Below are positions 6,295 through 14,982 of a stretch of DNA of 64,000 nt, piece after piece; the stretch's first letter is position 1; each line of letters opens with the position of its first letter. The notes under the pieces are model-generated. The model was not told where the DNA came from, searched no databases, and saw nothing but the letters and a program-made list of their open reading frames with translations. This DNA comes from Limosilactobacillus caccae. GTDB taxonomy: Bacteria; Bacillota; Bacilli; Lactobacillales; Lactobacillaceae. The translations under genes were made by a program, and so were the position numbers. The stretch is taken from assembly GCF_900156885.1 (NCBI RefSeq), contig NZ_FTOY01000011.1, positions 610,501 to 674,500 on the forward strand, given 5' to 3'.

Positions 6295-8613
6295 TTACTT
6301 TTGCCAAACATAATTTCCGTTCGCCTGGTCATAGACAAATTCAAACCGGCCCCGGTCGGTCTCAACATAAATCCGGTCATACGTTGGCGCGTAACCATGC
6401 TTATTCAGCTTAACGCTAACCGCGCCGGTTGCGGCAACCTCAACATAGTATTCATTGTATTCGCCCTCTTGGTACTTAAAGTCAAGGCCATTATCTTGGT
6501 AATGCTTATATGACCCACAGTCACCAAAGAGACGGAAGGTCATTACCTTCTCTGGTTGATCACTGATGTGGCTAACCTTGTTCCCCCATGGGAGGATCGT
6601 GTCTTTCTTGATAAAGAGCGGCAACTTTTCAAGTGGTGCATTGACCACAATTGTCTGCTGACCGGAGTATTCTGCATTGTTCCAGAAATCAAGCCATTTT
6701 CCTGCTGGCAAGTAAACGAGCCGTTTCGTTGCCCCTTGCTCAACAATCGGTGCAACCAGAACACTGGTGCCGACCATGTACTCATCATTGATCTGCCGTA
6801 CTTCCGGATCCTGGTCATAATTTAAGACCAGTGGCCGCATTACTGGCAAGCCAGATTCTGTTTCATGACGGAATTGATCATAGATAAACGGAACGAAGCG
6901 GTAACGCAGGTTAAGGTAGTCGCGGTAGATGTTGAGGGTTTGCCGGTCAAATGACCATGGTTCCTGGTAGCGGGTCCCCATTTCCGCGTGGTTCCGGAAC
7001 AGGGGAACAAAGAGGGATGCTTCTAGCCACCGGGTCAATAGCTCCGGTGTCGTATCCTTTTGGAAACCACCGATGTCTGTCCCGGCAATCGCAAAGCCAC
7101 TCATCCCCAAGCTCGTCAACTGCGGGATCGCCAATTGAAGGTGTGACCAGATTGATTGGTTGTCACCAGTCCATACCGTCGAGTACTTCTGTGTTCCGGC
7201 ATAGGCCGCCCGGGTGATAATGTATGGCCGCTTACCAGTAGCTGCCTTCATTCCCTCATAAGCCGCTTGTGCTTGTAAATGGCCGAAAACATTATGCATC
7301 TTGGCATGGGTACTCTTTTGCTCGCCATCACTGAATACTAAGTCAGCTGGTAATTCACCATCGAATGAAGCAGGTTCGTCCATGTCATTCCAGACTCCGC
7401 AGGCGCCCATGTCGGCAAAGAATTTCACGTGCTTTGCCCACCATTGCCGTACTTCTGGCCGCCCGAAGTCAGGAAAGACAGCGTCACCTGGCCATACCCG
7501 ACCGACGAAAACCGTTCCGTCAGGCTTTTCCACAAAGTAGCCTTTTTTGACCCCTTCTTCATAGATGTCATAACCATCTTCATCCTTCTTTACCCCAGCA
7601 TCGAGAATTGGCATCAAGCGGATTCCCCGTTTCTTCATCTCCGCAACAAACTTCTGCGGGTCCTTAAACTTGGTCGTATCCCAGGTAAAGTCACGGTAGC
7701 CACGCATGTAGTCAATGTCAAGGTGGATAACATCAATTGGCAAGTGGTACTTTGCAAAACCGTCAGCAATTTTTTCAACCCGGTCATCACTGGTACTGTA
7801 GCCCCACCGTGACTGCTGGTAACCGAGGGTCCACTTCTGTGGTAGCGGGGTGATCCCGGTTAGGTAAGTGTAGTTGGCAACGACATCTTTCAAACTATGA
7901 CCACCTAAAACGTAGTAGTCGAGGTTACCATCACTGGCAGAGTAGTAATAGTAATTTTCGCTCTCCTTTCCCAGGTCAAAGTGGCTCTTATAGGTATTAT
8001 CGAAGAACAAGCCATACGGATGACCATTTTTAAGGCCGTACATGACCGGGATGGACTTATAGATTCCCTTAACTGATTCGTTGTGAACCTGCCCAAAGTC
8101 AACATTCCAGTTATCGTAGTCGTAGCCCCGCTTGTTCAAGAAGGCCGGCTTATCACCGAGCCCATAAAACTGTTCATCCGGACTAAGGGACTTGATAACT
8201 TCGTAATAGTGGTCATTGGCCTTATCTAAGAGGTTGATGTCATGGCCTTCCGCAAGAACCGTCGACTGATGTTCCTCATCAAGGTCGTTTGGCAGTGGCT
8301 CCCGCTGACCACGGTAGTCCATTACCAACGGGTTACCGTCGCCATCATAGAAGTCAAGCGCGTGGTTATCGTATGCCTTAACAATCAGGCTGGCCGTCCG
8401 CAATTCAATGTGGTCGCCCTTATCTTCAACAACATAGTTCGTCGTGTGGTGCTTATCCCCATCAATTGCATAAGAGTTGGTCGTGCAACCCCGGTCCATG
8501 AATACCCGGATAATTTCATTCGTTAAAATATCCAAAGTAACATCGTGACCATCCTGATAGTTAAGTGTCAGCTGTGGTTGATTATCTTGAAAACCTGTTA
8601 AATGATTTGTCAT
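6295..8613 (-). CDS. Glycoside hydrolase family 31 alpha-glycosidase
   Basis: 772 residues, the usual size for bacterial GH31 enzymes. An N-terminal beta-sandwich (DEQFYGLGDK at about 144-153) precedes the catalytic barrel. The barrel holds the nucleophile Asp in WNDMDEP (about D410) and the acid/base Asp in WTGDN (about D484), followed by GTDIGGF and FRNHAEMG. There is no signal peptide, so it is cytoplasmic and would act on imported oligosaccharides. Family members include alpha-glucosidases, alpha-xylosidases and isomaltose-type hydrolases; specificity cannot be decided here. A perfect cre-like palindrome lies 72 nt upstream, shared with the divergent oxidoreductase. No sugar transporter is adjacent. 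Confidence 0.9.
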   Translation of the reverse strand: MTNHLTGFQDNQPQLTLNYQDGHDVTLDILTNEIIRVFMDRGCTTNSYAIDGDKHHTTNYVVEDKGDHIELRTASLIVKAYDNHALDFYDGDGNPLVMDYRGQREPLPNDLDEEHQSTVLAEGHDINLLDKANDHYYEVIKSLSPDEQFYGLGDKPAFLNKRGYDYDNWNVDFGQVHNESVKGIYKSIPVMYGLKNGHPYGLFFDNTYKSHFDLGKESENYYYYSASDGNLDYYVLGGHSLKDVVANYTYLTGITPLPQKWTLGYQQSRWGYSTSDDRVEKIADGFAKYHLPIDVIHLDIDYMRGYRDFTWDTTKFKDPQKFVAEMKKRGIRLMPILDAGVKKDEDGYDIYEEGVKKGYFVEKPDGTVFVGRVWPGDAVFPDFGRPEVRQWWAKHVKFFADMGACGVWNDMDEPASFDGELPADLVFSDGEQKSTHAKMHNVFGHLQAQAAYEGMKAATGKRPYIITRAAYAGTQKYSTVWTGDNQSIWSHLQLAIPQLTSLGMSGFAIAGTDIGGFQKDTTPELLTRWLEASLFVPLFRNHAEMGTRYQEPWSFDRQTLNIYRDYLNLRYRFVPFIYDQFRHETESGLPVMRPLVLNYDQDPEVRQINDEYMVGTSVLVAPIVEQGATKRLVYLPAGKWLDFWNNAEYSGQQTIVVNAPLEKLPLFIKKDTILPWGNKVSHISDQPEKVMTFRLFGDCGSYKHYQDNGLDFKYQEGEYNEYYVEVAATGAVSVKLNKHGYAPTYDRIYVETDRGRFEFVYDQANGNYVWQK

Positions 8614-8684
8614 TACCTAAACTTCCCTTCCGGAAACATTAAATCTAAACATCATTTCTATCTACACCAATAACTTACCACAAA

Positions 8685-8700
8685 TTGTAAACGTTTACAA
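8685..8700. promoter_or_regulatory. Perfect LacI/CcpA-type palindromic operator
   Basis: TTGTAAACGTTTACAA is a perfect 16-bp palindrome matching the cre consensus. It lies between the divergent GH31 and MDR genes. CcpA is the simplest binder, though a LacI-family sugar regulator could also use it. Confidence 0.7.
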
Positions 8701-8763
8701 ATAAGATCAAAGATCATCGCTAATGATATAATTACCCTAATTAAAAATAAGGAGGAACTACTC

Positions 8764-9750
8764 TTGCAAGCATTAATTGTCCAAAACCAACACGATAAAA
8801 CAATTGATAGTTTAACAATCGCCAACATTGAGAAGCCAACTCCCGCCGCCGACCAGGTCCTTATTAAGGTCCATGCCGCCGGCTTAAATCCGGTCGATTA
8901 CAAAGTCGTTGAAGGTGGTGTTGCTGCCTGGACCTACCCCCATTCGCTCGGCCTTGACCTTGCTGGTGAAATCGTTGCGATTGGGGACCACGTAACTGGC
9001 TGGCAGGTTGGTGACCGGGTATCTGGCCATGGCGACCTTACAAAAAATGGCTGCTTTGCTGAATATGTCACTGCCCCAACCTATCAACTTGCCAAAATTC
9101 CAGATAAGGTCAGTTATGAAACAGCGGCCAGTCTTCTTTGCGGTGCCCTAACTGCCTATACCGCAGTGGAACGGAAGCCAAACTTAACAAACGTCAAGAC
9201 CGTCCTTATCCATGCAGGCGCTGGCGGTGTCGGCAGCATCGCCATTCAACTCGCTAAGCTTCACGGCTGGCAGGTGTTCACGACTGTTTCAACTAACAAG
9301 ATCAAATATGTTCAACAACTCCACCCCGACGCCATCATTGATTACCGCAAGGAAGACGTTAGTGCGCGCGTTAAGGAACTAACTGCAAACAACGGGGTTG
9401 ACCTAATAATCAACACGGTTGGTAAGGTCGAAGCTGAGCAAGACCTCAACCGCTTAGCCTACAATGGGACCCTCGTGACGATTGTCGATGTCCCAGAAAT
9501 AGACGCTACGCAAATGTTCAACCGGGGATTGAGTATCGACGTTGTTAACCTTGGCGGTGCCCATCTTAGCGATAACCCTTCGCAAAAAGCAGACCTTGGC
9601 AAGATGAACCAGGAAATGCTCCAACTCGTCGCTGACGGCAAAATCAACCCGTTAATTGAAAAGGTCCTTCCATTTACAGAAATTAAGAAGGGACTACAGC
9701 TGATTAAGGACCACCAAGTTATCGGCAAATTAGTAGTTAAAGTAAATTAA
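8764..9750 (+). CDS. Zinc-free MDR oxidoreductase (NADPH:quinone reductase / enoyl reductase-like)
   Basis: 328 residues. The N-terminal GroES-like domain has GLNPVDYKV (about 40-48), GLDLAGEIV and GDRVSGHGD. The nucleotide-binding domain carries HAGAGGVGSIAIQLAK (about 151-166). Structural and catalytic zinc ligands of true ADHs are absent, placing it with the quinone oxidoreductase branch of the MDR superfamily. TTG at 8764 is the start; AAGGAGG lies about 10 nt upstream and TATAAT is at 8727-8732. It is divergent from the GH31 gene across a shared palindromic operator. The substrate is unknown. Confidence 0.82.
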   Translation: MQALIVQNQHDKTIDSLTIANIEKPTPAADQVLIKVHAAGLNPVDYKVVEGGVAAWTYPHSLGLDLAGEIVAIGDHVTGWQVGDRVSGHGDLTKNGCFAEYVTAPTYQLAKIPDKVSYETAASLLCGALTAYTAVERKPNLTNVKTVLIHAGAGGVGSIAIQLAKLHGWQVFTTVSTNKIKYVQQLHPDAIIDYRKEDVSARVKELTANNGVDLIINTVGKVEAEQDLNRLAYNGTLVTIVDVPEIDATQMFNRGLSIDVVNLGGAHLSDNPSQKADLGKMNQEMLQLVADGKINPLIEKVLPFTEIKKGLQLIKDHQVIGKLVVKVN

Positions 9751-9764
9751 TAATTATTAGTAAG

Positions 9765-9799
9765 TGCTGGCAGCTCTACGCTTGCCAGCATTTCTTTTT
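9765..9799 (+). terminator. Terminator of the MDR oxidoreductase gene
   Basis: TGCTGGCAG / CTTGCCAGCA stem, 7-nt loop, then TTTCTTTTT. Confidence 0.8.
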
Positions 9800-9842
9800 C
9801 GCCATTTTTTAGGAAAACGATACCCTTATTTGTTTTTTAGAG

Positions 9843-9871
9843 TTGACATCGCTTACATTCAATATTATATT
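9843..9871 (+). promoter_or_regulatory. Promoter of the gluconate operon
   Basis: TTGACA (9843-9848), exactly 17 nt, TATATT (9866-9871): a near-consensus vegetative promoter for the downstream gluconokinase-permease pair. Confidence 0.75.
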
Positions 9872-9889
9872 ATTTGGTGTAACGATAAA

Positions 9890-9903
9890 CCAAAGCGCTT
9901 TCA
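9890..9903. promoter_or_regulatory. cre-like operator in the gluconate operon leader
   Basis: CCAAAGCGCTTTCA matches cre at 12 of 14 positions and lies about 20 nt downstream of the -10, a roadblock position. It could bind CcpA or the LacI-type regulator encoded at 13914. Confidence 0.55.
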
Positions 9904-9932
9904 AAAAATCTACAACAAAGGAAGTTAGAGAA

Positions 9933-11462
9933 ATGAACTATTTAATCGGTGTTGACGTGGGAACTACTTCCACTAAAGCAGTCTTATACGATGAACATGC
10001 AACCGTCCTTAACAAGTTTAGCCAGGGCTATTCCCTTTACCGTGACGCTAACGGAATGGCGGAACAAGACCCTGTCGCGATGCTTACCGCTGTTGAGCAG
10101 GTAATCCATGATGCGGCGGCGGATGCTGACTTAACAAGCGGAAAATTGTTAGCGGTATCATTTTCCAGTGCCAACCAAAGTGTCATCATGCTCGACAAAC
10201 AGTTCAAGCCATTATCACGGGTGATCACCTGGGCAGATACCCGCGCGCGTGCGGTTGCCAACCAGCTGAAGCGCAGTCCAGAAGGTCAGCAAATTTATGC
10301 AAAGACGGGAACGCCAATCCACCCGATGTCACCATTGACAAAGATCATGTGGCTAAACCAAGCGCAGGCAGATAAGATCCATCAAACTGCTTACTTCGGT
10401 GACATCAAGTCCTACCTGTTCCAGCAATTCTTCGGCACGTTTAAGGTTGATATTTCCATTGCTTCTTGTACCGGGATGATGAATGTTAATACTGGTGACT
10501 GGGATGAACAAGCACTAGCAATGACCAAGGTTAAAAAGTCCCAATTACCAACGATTGTTAACGGGACTACCCAGGCAACGGGGCTAACAGCAAGAGCCCA
10601 AAAGGCAATGGGTATCCCCGCCGATACGCCATTTATCTACGGAGCCTTTGACGGTGCGCTCTCTAACCTTGGTGTCGGCGCCATTAAGCAAAATACAGTG
10701 GCAATTACCATCGGGACTTCTGCCGGGGTACGGGTCGTAACTGACCACCCCGTCATCGACCCCCAGCAGCGGCTCTTCTGCTACGCCGTTGATAATGGGT
10801 TATGGGTCGTCGGTGGCCCCCTTAATAATGGTGGTGATGTTTACCAGTGGGCAGTGGAACACCTCGTCGATGCGAACGCGGTTAAAAATGAAAATGTTGA
10901 CCCATATACATTGGCAAACCACGTCATTGAAGGCGTTCCTGCTGGGGCGCATGGGCTGTTATTCCACCCCTTCCTCGGTGGTGAACGGGCACCGCTGTGG
11001 GATGCCAACGCTCGCGGTAGTTTCTTCGGACTTTCACAACTCCACACCCGTGCTGACATGCTCCGGGCAGTAATGGAAGGAATCTGCATGAACATCGCGA
11101 CAGTCTTCCAAGCTGTCCGGGACCTTGTCGGTGAACCGGCTAGCGTGACGGCAACTGGTGGCTTTGCCCGGGCAGAAGTATGGCGGCAGATGCTCGCTGA
11201 CGTCTTAAATTGCCCCGTCAACATCCCGAACTCATTTGAATCTGGCTGCCTCGGTGCTATCACAATGGCAATGAAGAGCCTCAAGATCGTCGATAGTCTG
11301 GATGTTGTTCAGGAATTGATCGGTGAGGTCAGCGCCTACCAGCCCCAAGCAGCCGCGGTAAAGGTCTACCAAAACTACCTGCCGCTTTTCCAACAGGTCG
11401 AGGGACTACTCACCCCTGCCTACTCAACAATCGCTAAATTACAACAACAATCAACCCATTAG
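9933..11462 (+). CDS. gntK: Gluconokinase, FGGY family (copy 1)
   Basis: 509 residues, phosphorylating gluconate to 6-phosphogluconate. It shows the FGGY N-terminal phosphate motif GVDVGTTSTKAVLYD (about 5-19), the central GAFDGALSNLGVG and ITIGTSAGVRV, and the C-terminal TATGGFARAEVWRQMLAD ATP site. The ATG at 9933 follows AAAGGAAG; an upstream in-frame TTG at 9843 lies inside the promoter and was rejected. It sits 13 nt upstream of a GntP permease, which fixes the substrate as gluconate rather than xylulose. It is strongly similar to the second copy at 14983. The product enters the phosphoketolase/6PG pathway. Confidence 0.9.
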   Translation: MNYLIGVDVGTTSTKAVLYDEHATVLNKFSQGYSLYRDANGMAEQDPVAMLTAVEQVIHDAAADADLTSGKLLAVSFSSANQSVIMLDKQFKPLSRVITWADTRARAVANQLKRSPEGQQIYAKTGTPIHPMSPLTKIMWLNQAQADKIHQTAYFGDIKSYLFQQFFGTFKVDISIASCTGMMNVNTGDWDEQALAMTKVKKSQLPTIVNGTTQATGLTARAQKAMGIPADTPFIYGAFDGALSNLGVGAIKQNTVAITIGTSAGVRVVTDHPVIDPQQRLFCYAVDNGLWVVGGPLNNGGDVYQWAVEHLVDANAVKNENVDPYTLANHVIEGVPAGAHGLLFHPFLGGERAPLWDANARGSFFGLSQLHTRADMLRAVMEGICMNIATVFQAVRDLVGEPASVTATGGFARAEVWRQMLADVLNCPVNIPNSFESGCLGAITMAMKSLKIVDSLDVVQELIGEVSAYQPQAAAVKVYQNYLPLFQQVEGLLTPAYSTIAKLQQQSTH

Positions 11463-11475
11463 GAGGTCGTAACTC

Positions 11476-12819
11476 ATGCCATTACTCATCGTTTTAATCG
11501 GTGTTGTCCTATTAATCTTCATGATCGTTAAATTAAAGCTCAACACCTTTGTTGCCTTAGTTGTAACTTCATTTATCGTCGCCCTGATGCTGGGCTTACC
11601 ATTTGCAAAGATCCCCGGAATTATCGAATCAGGAATTGGCTCCCAGCTAGGCCACTTAGCAATTATCTTTGGTTTCGGGTCAATGCTTGGTAAGCTGGTA
11701 TCTGACGCTGGTGGTGGTTACCGGATTGCCACTACCCTGATTGACAAGTTTGGCCGGCGCTGGATCCAAGTTGCCGTAATCCTCGCTTCATTTATCATTG
11801 GCTTAGCCCTGTTCTTCGAAGTCGGGTTAGTCGTTGTCTTGCCGATCATCTTCATTATTGCTCGTGAATTAGATATGCCGCTGATGTACCTCGGGATTCC
11901 AATGGCGGCCACGTTGAATGTTACCCACGCCTTCTTGCCACCGCACCCTGCACCAACAGCAATTTCAGATATTCTTGGTGCTAACTTAGGGCACGTCCTT
12001 CTTTTAGGAATCGTCGCCGCAATCCCAACAATTATTATTGCTGGTCCAGTCTTTAACTGGTTCCTCCACAAGGTATACCCAAAGGTTTACCGTAAAGACA
12101 TTGACATCTCAGTACTCGGTGAATATAAAGAATTTGACCTGGACGAAACACCAAAGTTTGGCATTTCCGTATTAACGGCAATGATGCCCGTCATCTTGAT
12201 TGCCATTGCCACAATTTGCTCATTCATCTTTCCAAAGAACAACCCAGTAAATGAATTCATCCAATTTGTCGGTGCCCCTGACCTCGCAATGCTGCTCTCA
12301 TTAGTCTTTGCAATCTTTAGCATGGGTCTTTGGCGTGACAAGAAGATGGGTGAGATCTCCAACTCAATGGTTGAATCCATCAAGCAAATTTCCGTAATGC
12401 TCTTAATCATCGGTGGTGGTGGTGCTTTCAAGGAAGTCCTTGTTGAAGGTGGAATCTCAAATTACATCTCAACGCTCTTTGCCCAGACCAACATCTCACC
12501 AATCCTTGCCGCATGGTTAATCACCGCCATCCTTCGTGTGTCACTCGGTTCATCAACCGTTGCCGCAATGACTGCCGCCGGATTAGTCGCACCAATGGCA
12601 CAGCAATTTGGGTCTAACTCCGCAATGGCTGCCCTGATGGTTCTTGCTGTCGGTGCCGGTTCTGTCTTCTGCGACCACGTTAACGATGCTGGTTTCTGGA
12701 TGATCAAGGAATACTTCGGCCTGTCACTAAAGGAAACCCTCCTTTCCTGGTCAACCTTGACATCTGTCTTAGCGGTTGCCGGTCTTGGAGCAGTTTACGC
12801 AATTTCATTATTTGTCTAA
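11476..12819 (+). CDS. gntP: GntP-family gluconate:H+ symporter
   Basis: 447 residues, almost entirely hydrophobic with about 12 predicted membrane segments. GntP-family hallmarks are GFGSMLGKLVSDAGGGYRIA (about 55-74), LPPHPAPTAI (about 155-164) and the C-terminal GSVFCDHVNDAGFWMIKEYFG. It imports gluconate with protons. SD AGGAGG lies 8 nt upstream of the ATG, and the gene is only 13 nt from gntK, so both share one mRNA. A terminator follows directly. Confidence 0.9.
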   Translation: MPLLIVLIGVVLLIFMIVKLKLNTFVALVVTSFIVALMLGLPFAKIPGIIESGIGSQLGHLAIIFGFGSMLGKLVSDAGGGYRIATTLIDKFGRRWIQVAVILASFIIGLALFFEVGLVVVLPIIFIIARELDMPLMYLGIPMAATLNVTHAFLPPHPAPTAISDILGANLGHVLLLGIVAAIPTIIIAGPVFNWFLHKVYPKVYRKDIDISVLGEYKEFDLDETPKFGISVLTAMMPVILIAIATICSFIFPKNNPVNEFIQFVGAPDLAMLLSLVFAIFSMGLWRDKKMGEISNSMVESIKQISVMLLIIGGGGAFKEVLVEGGISNYISTLFAQTNISPILAAWLITAILRVSLGSSTVAAMTAAGLVAPMAQQFGSNSAMAALMVLAVGAGSVFCDHVNDAGFWMIKEYFGLSLKETLLSWSTLTSVLAVAGLGAVYAISLFV

Positions 12820-12823
12820 TCAC

Positions 12824-12853
12824 AAAGTTGTGGCTTAGCGGTCACAACTTTTT
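12824..12853 (+). terminator. Terminator of the gluconate operon
   Basis: AAGTTGTG / CACAACTT stem with a 10-nt loop, then TTT, beginning 4 nt after the permease stop codon. Confidence 0.8.
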
Positions 12854-12900
12854 ATTATTTTAATTGTAGGAATAGCGTATAATAGAAGTTATTATGACAT

Positions 12901-12934
12901 TAAAGGCCACGATTTATTCATGGCCTTTATTTTT
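12901..12934 (+). terminator. Second hairpin/terminator immediately before the lipid kinase gene
   Basis: TAAAGGCCA / TGGCCTTTA perfect 9-bp stem followed by TTTTT. It lies downstream of a TATAAT (12878-12883) and 19 nt before the start codon at 12953. It is either a back-up terminator for the gluconate operon or a leader attenuator of the lipid kinase. Confidence 0.65.
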
Positions 12935-12952
12935 GAACGGAGCAAGTTAAAA

Positions 12953-13897
12953 ATGAACTATATCTTTTTAATCAACCCCCGCGCAGGAAGTGGGAAGGGA
13001 CAGCAGGTCTGGGAAAAGATTCGTACCTACTTAACAAATACGTCAATCTCATATCAGGCAGTCGAAAGTAAACAAGTCGGCCAGCCACGTGACCTGGCTG
13101 AAGAAATCGCTAATCACCACCCTGATAATTCCTGCCTTGTCGTAATCGGTGGTGATGGGACCCTTCACGAGGCGATGACCGGGCTAGTAGCTGCTAACCA
13201 AAAACACCGGCTCCCCCTTGCCTACATCCCCGCAGGAACCGGCAATGATTTTGCACGGGGCTATGGTATCTCAACCCAACCGCTAACCGCCCTCCAGCAG
13301 ATCATCACCAACAGCCACCCTCATCCGATTAACGTCGGGCAGTTTACCAACCACCAGGATGACAGTCAGGGGATCTTCCTTAATAACTTCGGAATCGGCT
13401 TTGATGCAGCAATTGTTGAACATACCGTTGATTCGAAGCTAAAAGCATTTTTAAATCGACACCGCCTAGGCACCCTCTCGTACGCCTTTAAGACCATCAA
13501 AATTCTCTTCACACAACCCGCGTTTCACGTGAAAGTCACCCAGGATGGGCAACTGTTCGACTTTCCACGGGCGTTCCTCGTGGTGGCAAGCAACCACCCC
13601 TATATCGGTGGTGGAATCAAGATTGCGGCCGACCAACAAATTGGGGAAGAAAAGCTTGAACTCGCCATCATCGAAAAGCGCCACTGGCCGACATTTCTCT
13701 GGGCAATCATCATGTTTGCTAGTGGCAAGCTCATCCACTCCCGCTTTGCCCACCTCTTCCGGGGAAAGGTGCTTTCCTACCAGTCATCACCCCAACAATA
13801 CGGGCAAATTGATGGCGAGGTTTTAGCCAAGCAACGCTTTGACCTCTCCCTTTCATGCATTTCCTACCCCATGTGGCAAGAACCAATTAACAAATAA
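12953..13897 (+). CDS. Diacylglycerol kinase family lipid kinase (YegS/BmrU/DgkB type)
   Basis: 314 residues. It contains the DAGK catalytic motifs NPRAGSGKG (about 8-16), VVIGGDGTLHEAM (about 61-73) and YIPAGTGNDFARG (about 89-101), plus the C-terminal QIDGEVL typical of DgkB-like lipid kinases. It would phosphorylate diacylglycerol or a related lipid at the membrane and recycle it into phospholipid synthesis. The ATG at 12953 follows GGAG; an upstream in-frame ATG at 12920 lies inside the terminator stem and was rejected. It is located between gluconate genes without an obvious functional link. The lacI gene starts 16 nt after its stop, so the two may be co-transcribed. Confidence 0.85.
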   Translation: MNYIFLINPRAGSGKGQQVWEKIRTYLTNTSISYQAVESKQVGQPRDLAEEIANHHPDNSCLVVIGGDGTLHEAMTGLVAANQKHRLPLAYIPAGTGNDFARGYGISTQPLTALQQIITNSHPHPINVGQFTNHQDDSQGIFLNNFGIGFDAAIVEHTVDSKLKAFLNRHRLGTLSYAFKTIKILFTQPAFHVKVTQDGQLFDFPRAFLVVASNHPYIGGGIKIAADQQIGEEKLELAIIEKRHWPTFLWAIIMFASGKLIHSRFAHLFRGKVLSYQSSPQQYGQIDGEVLAKQRFDLSLSCISYPMWQEPINK

Positions 13898-13913
13898 GTG
13901 AAGGACGATCAAA

Positions 13914-14918
13914 ATGACACAACATATTACCATCGCGGACGTTGCAAAAGCCGCTGGCGTTTCCGTCACGACCGTTTCGCGAATTATCAACGGCCATTAT
14001 GAAAAAATGCGGCCGGCAACCCGGAAGCGTGTCGAACAAACAATCAAGGAACTAAACTTTGTTCCCACTGCCTCCGCCCAACGACTCCGCCAAAATAAGA
14101 CCCACGTAATTGGCATCCTCGTCGGTGACATCTCCAACCCCTTCTCATCGCTGTTAGCAAAGGGAATCGACGATGTCCTCCAGCAGGCTGGTTATGATAT
14201 TCTGTTGATGAATACTAATAACTCGATTGAAACTGAGGGACGGGCGCTCCAACGACTCTACCAGCAGCGGGTTGACGGGATTATTGTCCAGCCTAATTCC
14301 CGGCAATTTTCCCAGTATAAACAAGCAATCAGCGCGAACCTCCCCCTTGTTGTTGTCGACCGGGAAGTCGATGACCAGCCACTTTCCGTCGCCCGGGTTA
14401 CCAGCGCCAACCGGGACGCCTGCTACCGCTTAGGAAAGATCTTAGTTGCCCGTGGCTACCAAAACATCCTCACGATTAGTGCCCACTTTGCCGACGCATC
14501 AGGACAGATTCCACGGATAGCCGGGTTAAAAGTTGCTGCGGAAGAAAATGGACTTAGCTATCACAACATTGAAACCCGGGGACATGATCGTAACTGGCTG
14601 GTTAAAACATTTCTCCACCAGTTTAATGAGCTTACCGGCCGCACCGCCGTCATTTCCTTGATGGGACCGGTGCTCTTCGACCTGCTGAGTATTTTCAAGG
14701 AGCTGAATCTCAGCTTCCCGGCTGACCTTGGCCTAGTCAGCTTCGACGACTGGGAATGGTCACAATATGTCGGTGACGGAATTTTCTTGCTTAAACAGGA
14801 TATGGAACTGATGGGTAACCTCGCCGCAGAAAAACTGCTCAGTCAGATCAAAAAGCATGATACAGGCTGTGCGACAACCCTCTTACCAGTTGAAATCGTT
14901 GCCCACCATTCTCTTTAG
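13914..14918 (+). CDS. LacI-family transcriptional regulator, probable gluconate regulator
   Basis: 334 residues. The N-terminal helix-turn-helix is classical LacI: ITIADVAKAAGVSVTTVSRIING (residues 5-27), then the hinge ASAQRLRQNKTHVIGILVGD. The C-terminal periplasmic-binding-like domain carries ISNPFSSLLAKGI, LVSFDDWEW and the usual conserved Asp pair. Position between gluconokinase/permease and a second gluconokinase suggests it senses gluconate and controls both. SD GAAGGA lies 9 nt upstream. Its operator is not certain; the cre-like sequence at 9890 is a candidate. Confidence 0.85.
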   Translation: MTQHITIADVAKAAGVSVTTVSRIINGHYEKMRPATRKRVEQTIKELNFVPTASAQRLRQNKTHVIGILVGDISNPFSSLLAKGIDDVLQQAGYDILLMNTNNSIETEGRALQRLYQQRVDGIIVQPNSRQFSQYKQAISANLPLVVVDREVDDQPLSVARVTSANRDACYRLGKILVARGYQNILTISAHFADASGQIPRIAGLKVAAEENGLSYHNIETRGHDRNWLVKTFLHQFNELTGRTAVISLMGPVLFDLLSIFKELNLSFPADLGLVSFDDWEWSQYVGDGIFLLKQDMELMGNLAAEKLLSQIKKHDTGCATTLLPVEIVAHHSL

Positions 14919-14982
14919 AATATCGTGGTGAGCGGTTATAATAGTAAAAGAATTAATTTGAGTTATTAAAGGAGAACACAAA

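Noticed and set aside
9811-9825. GGAAAACGATACCC as another cre site upstream of the gluconate promoter
   Set aside because: Only the centre matches; too many mismatches at the outer positions.
9843-9932. N-terminal extension of gluconokinase 1 from a TTG
   Set aside because: The TTG is part of the TTGACA -35 box and the extension covers promoter and operator; the family alignment starts at the ATG at 9933.
10841-11284. 147-codon open frame opposite gluconokinase 1
   Set aside because: Fully antisense to conserved FGGY coding sequence; no SD, composition of a shadow frame.
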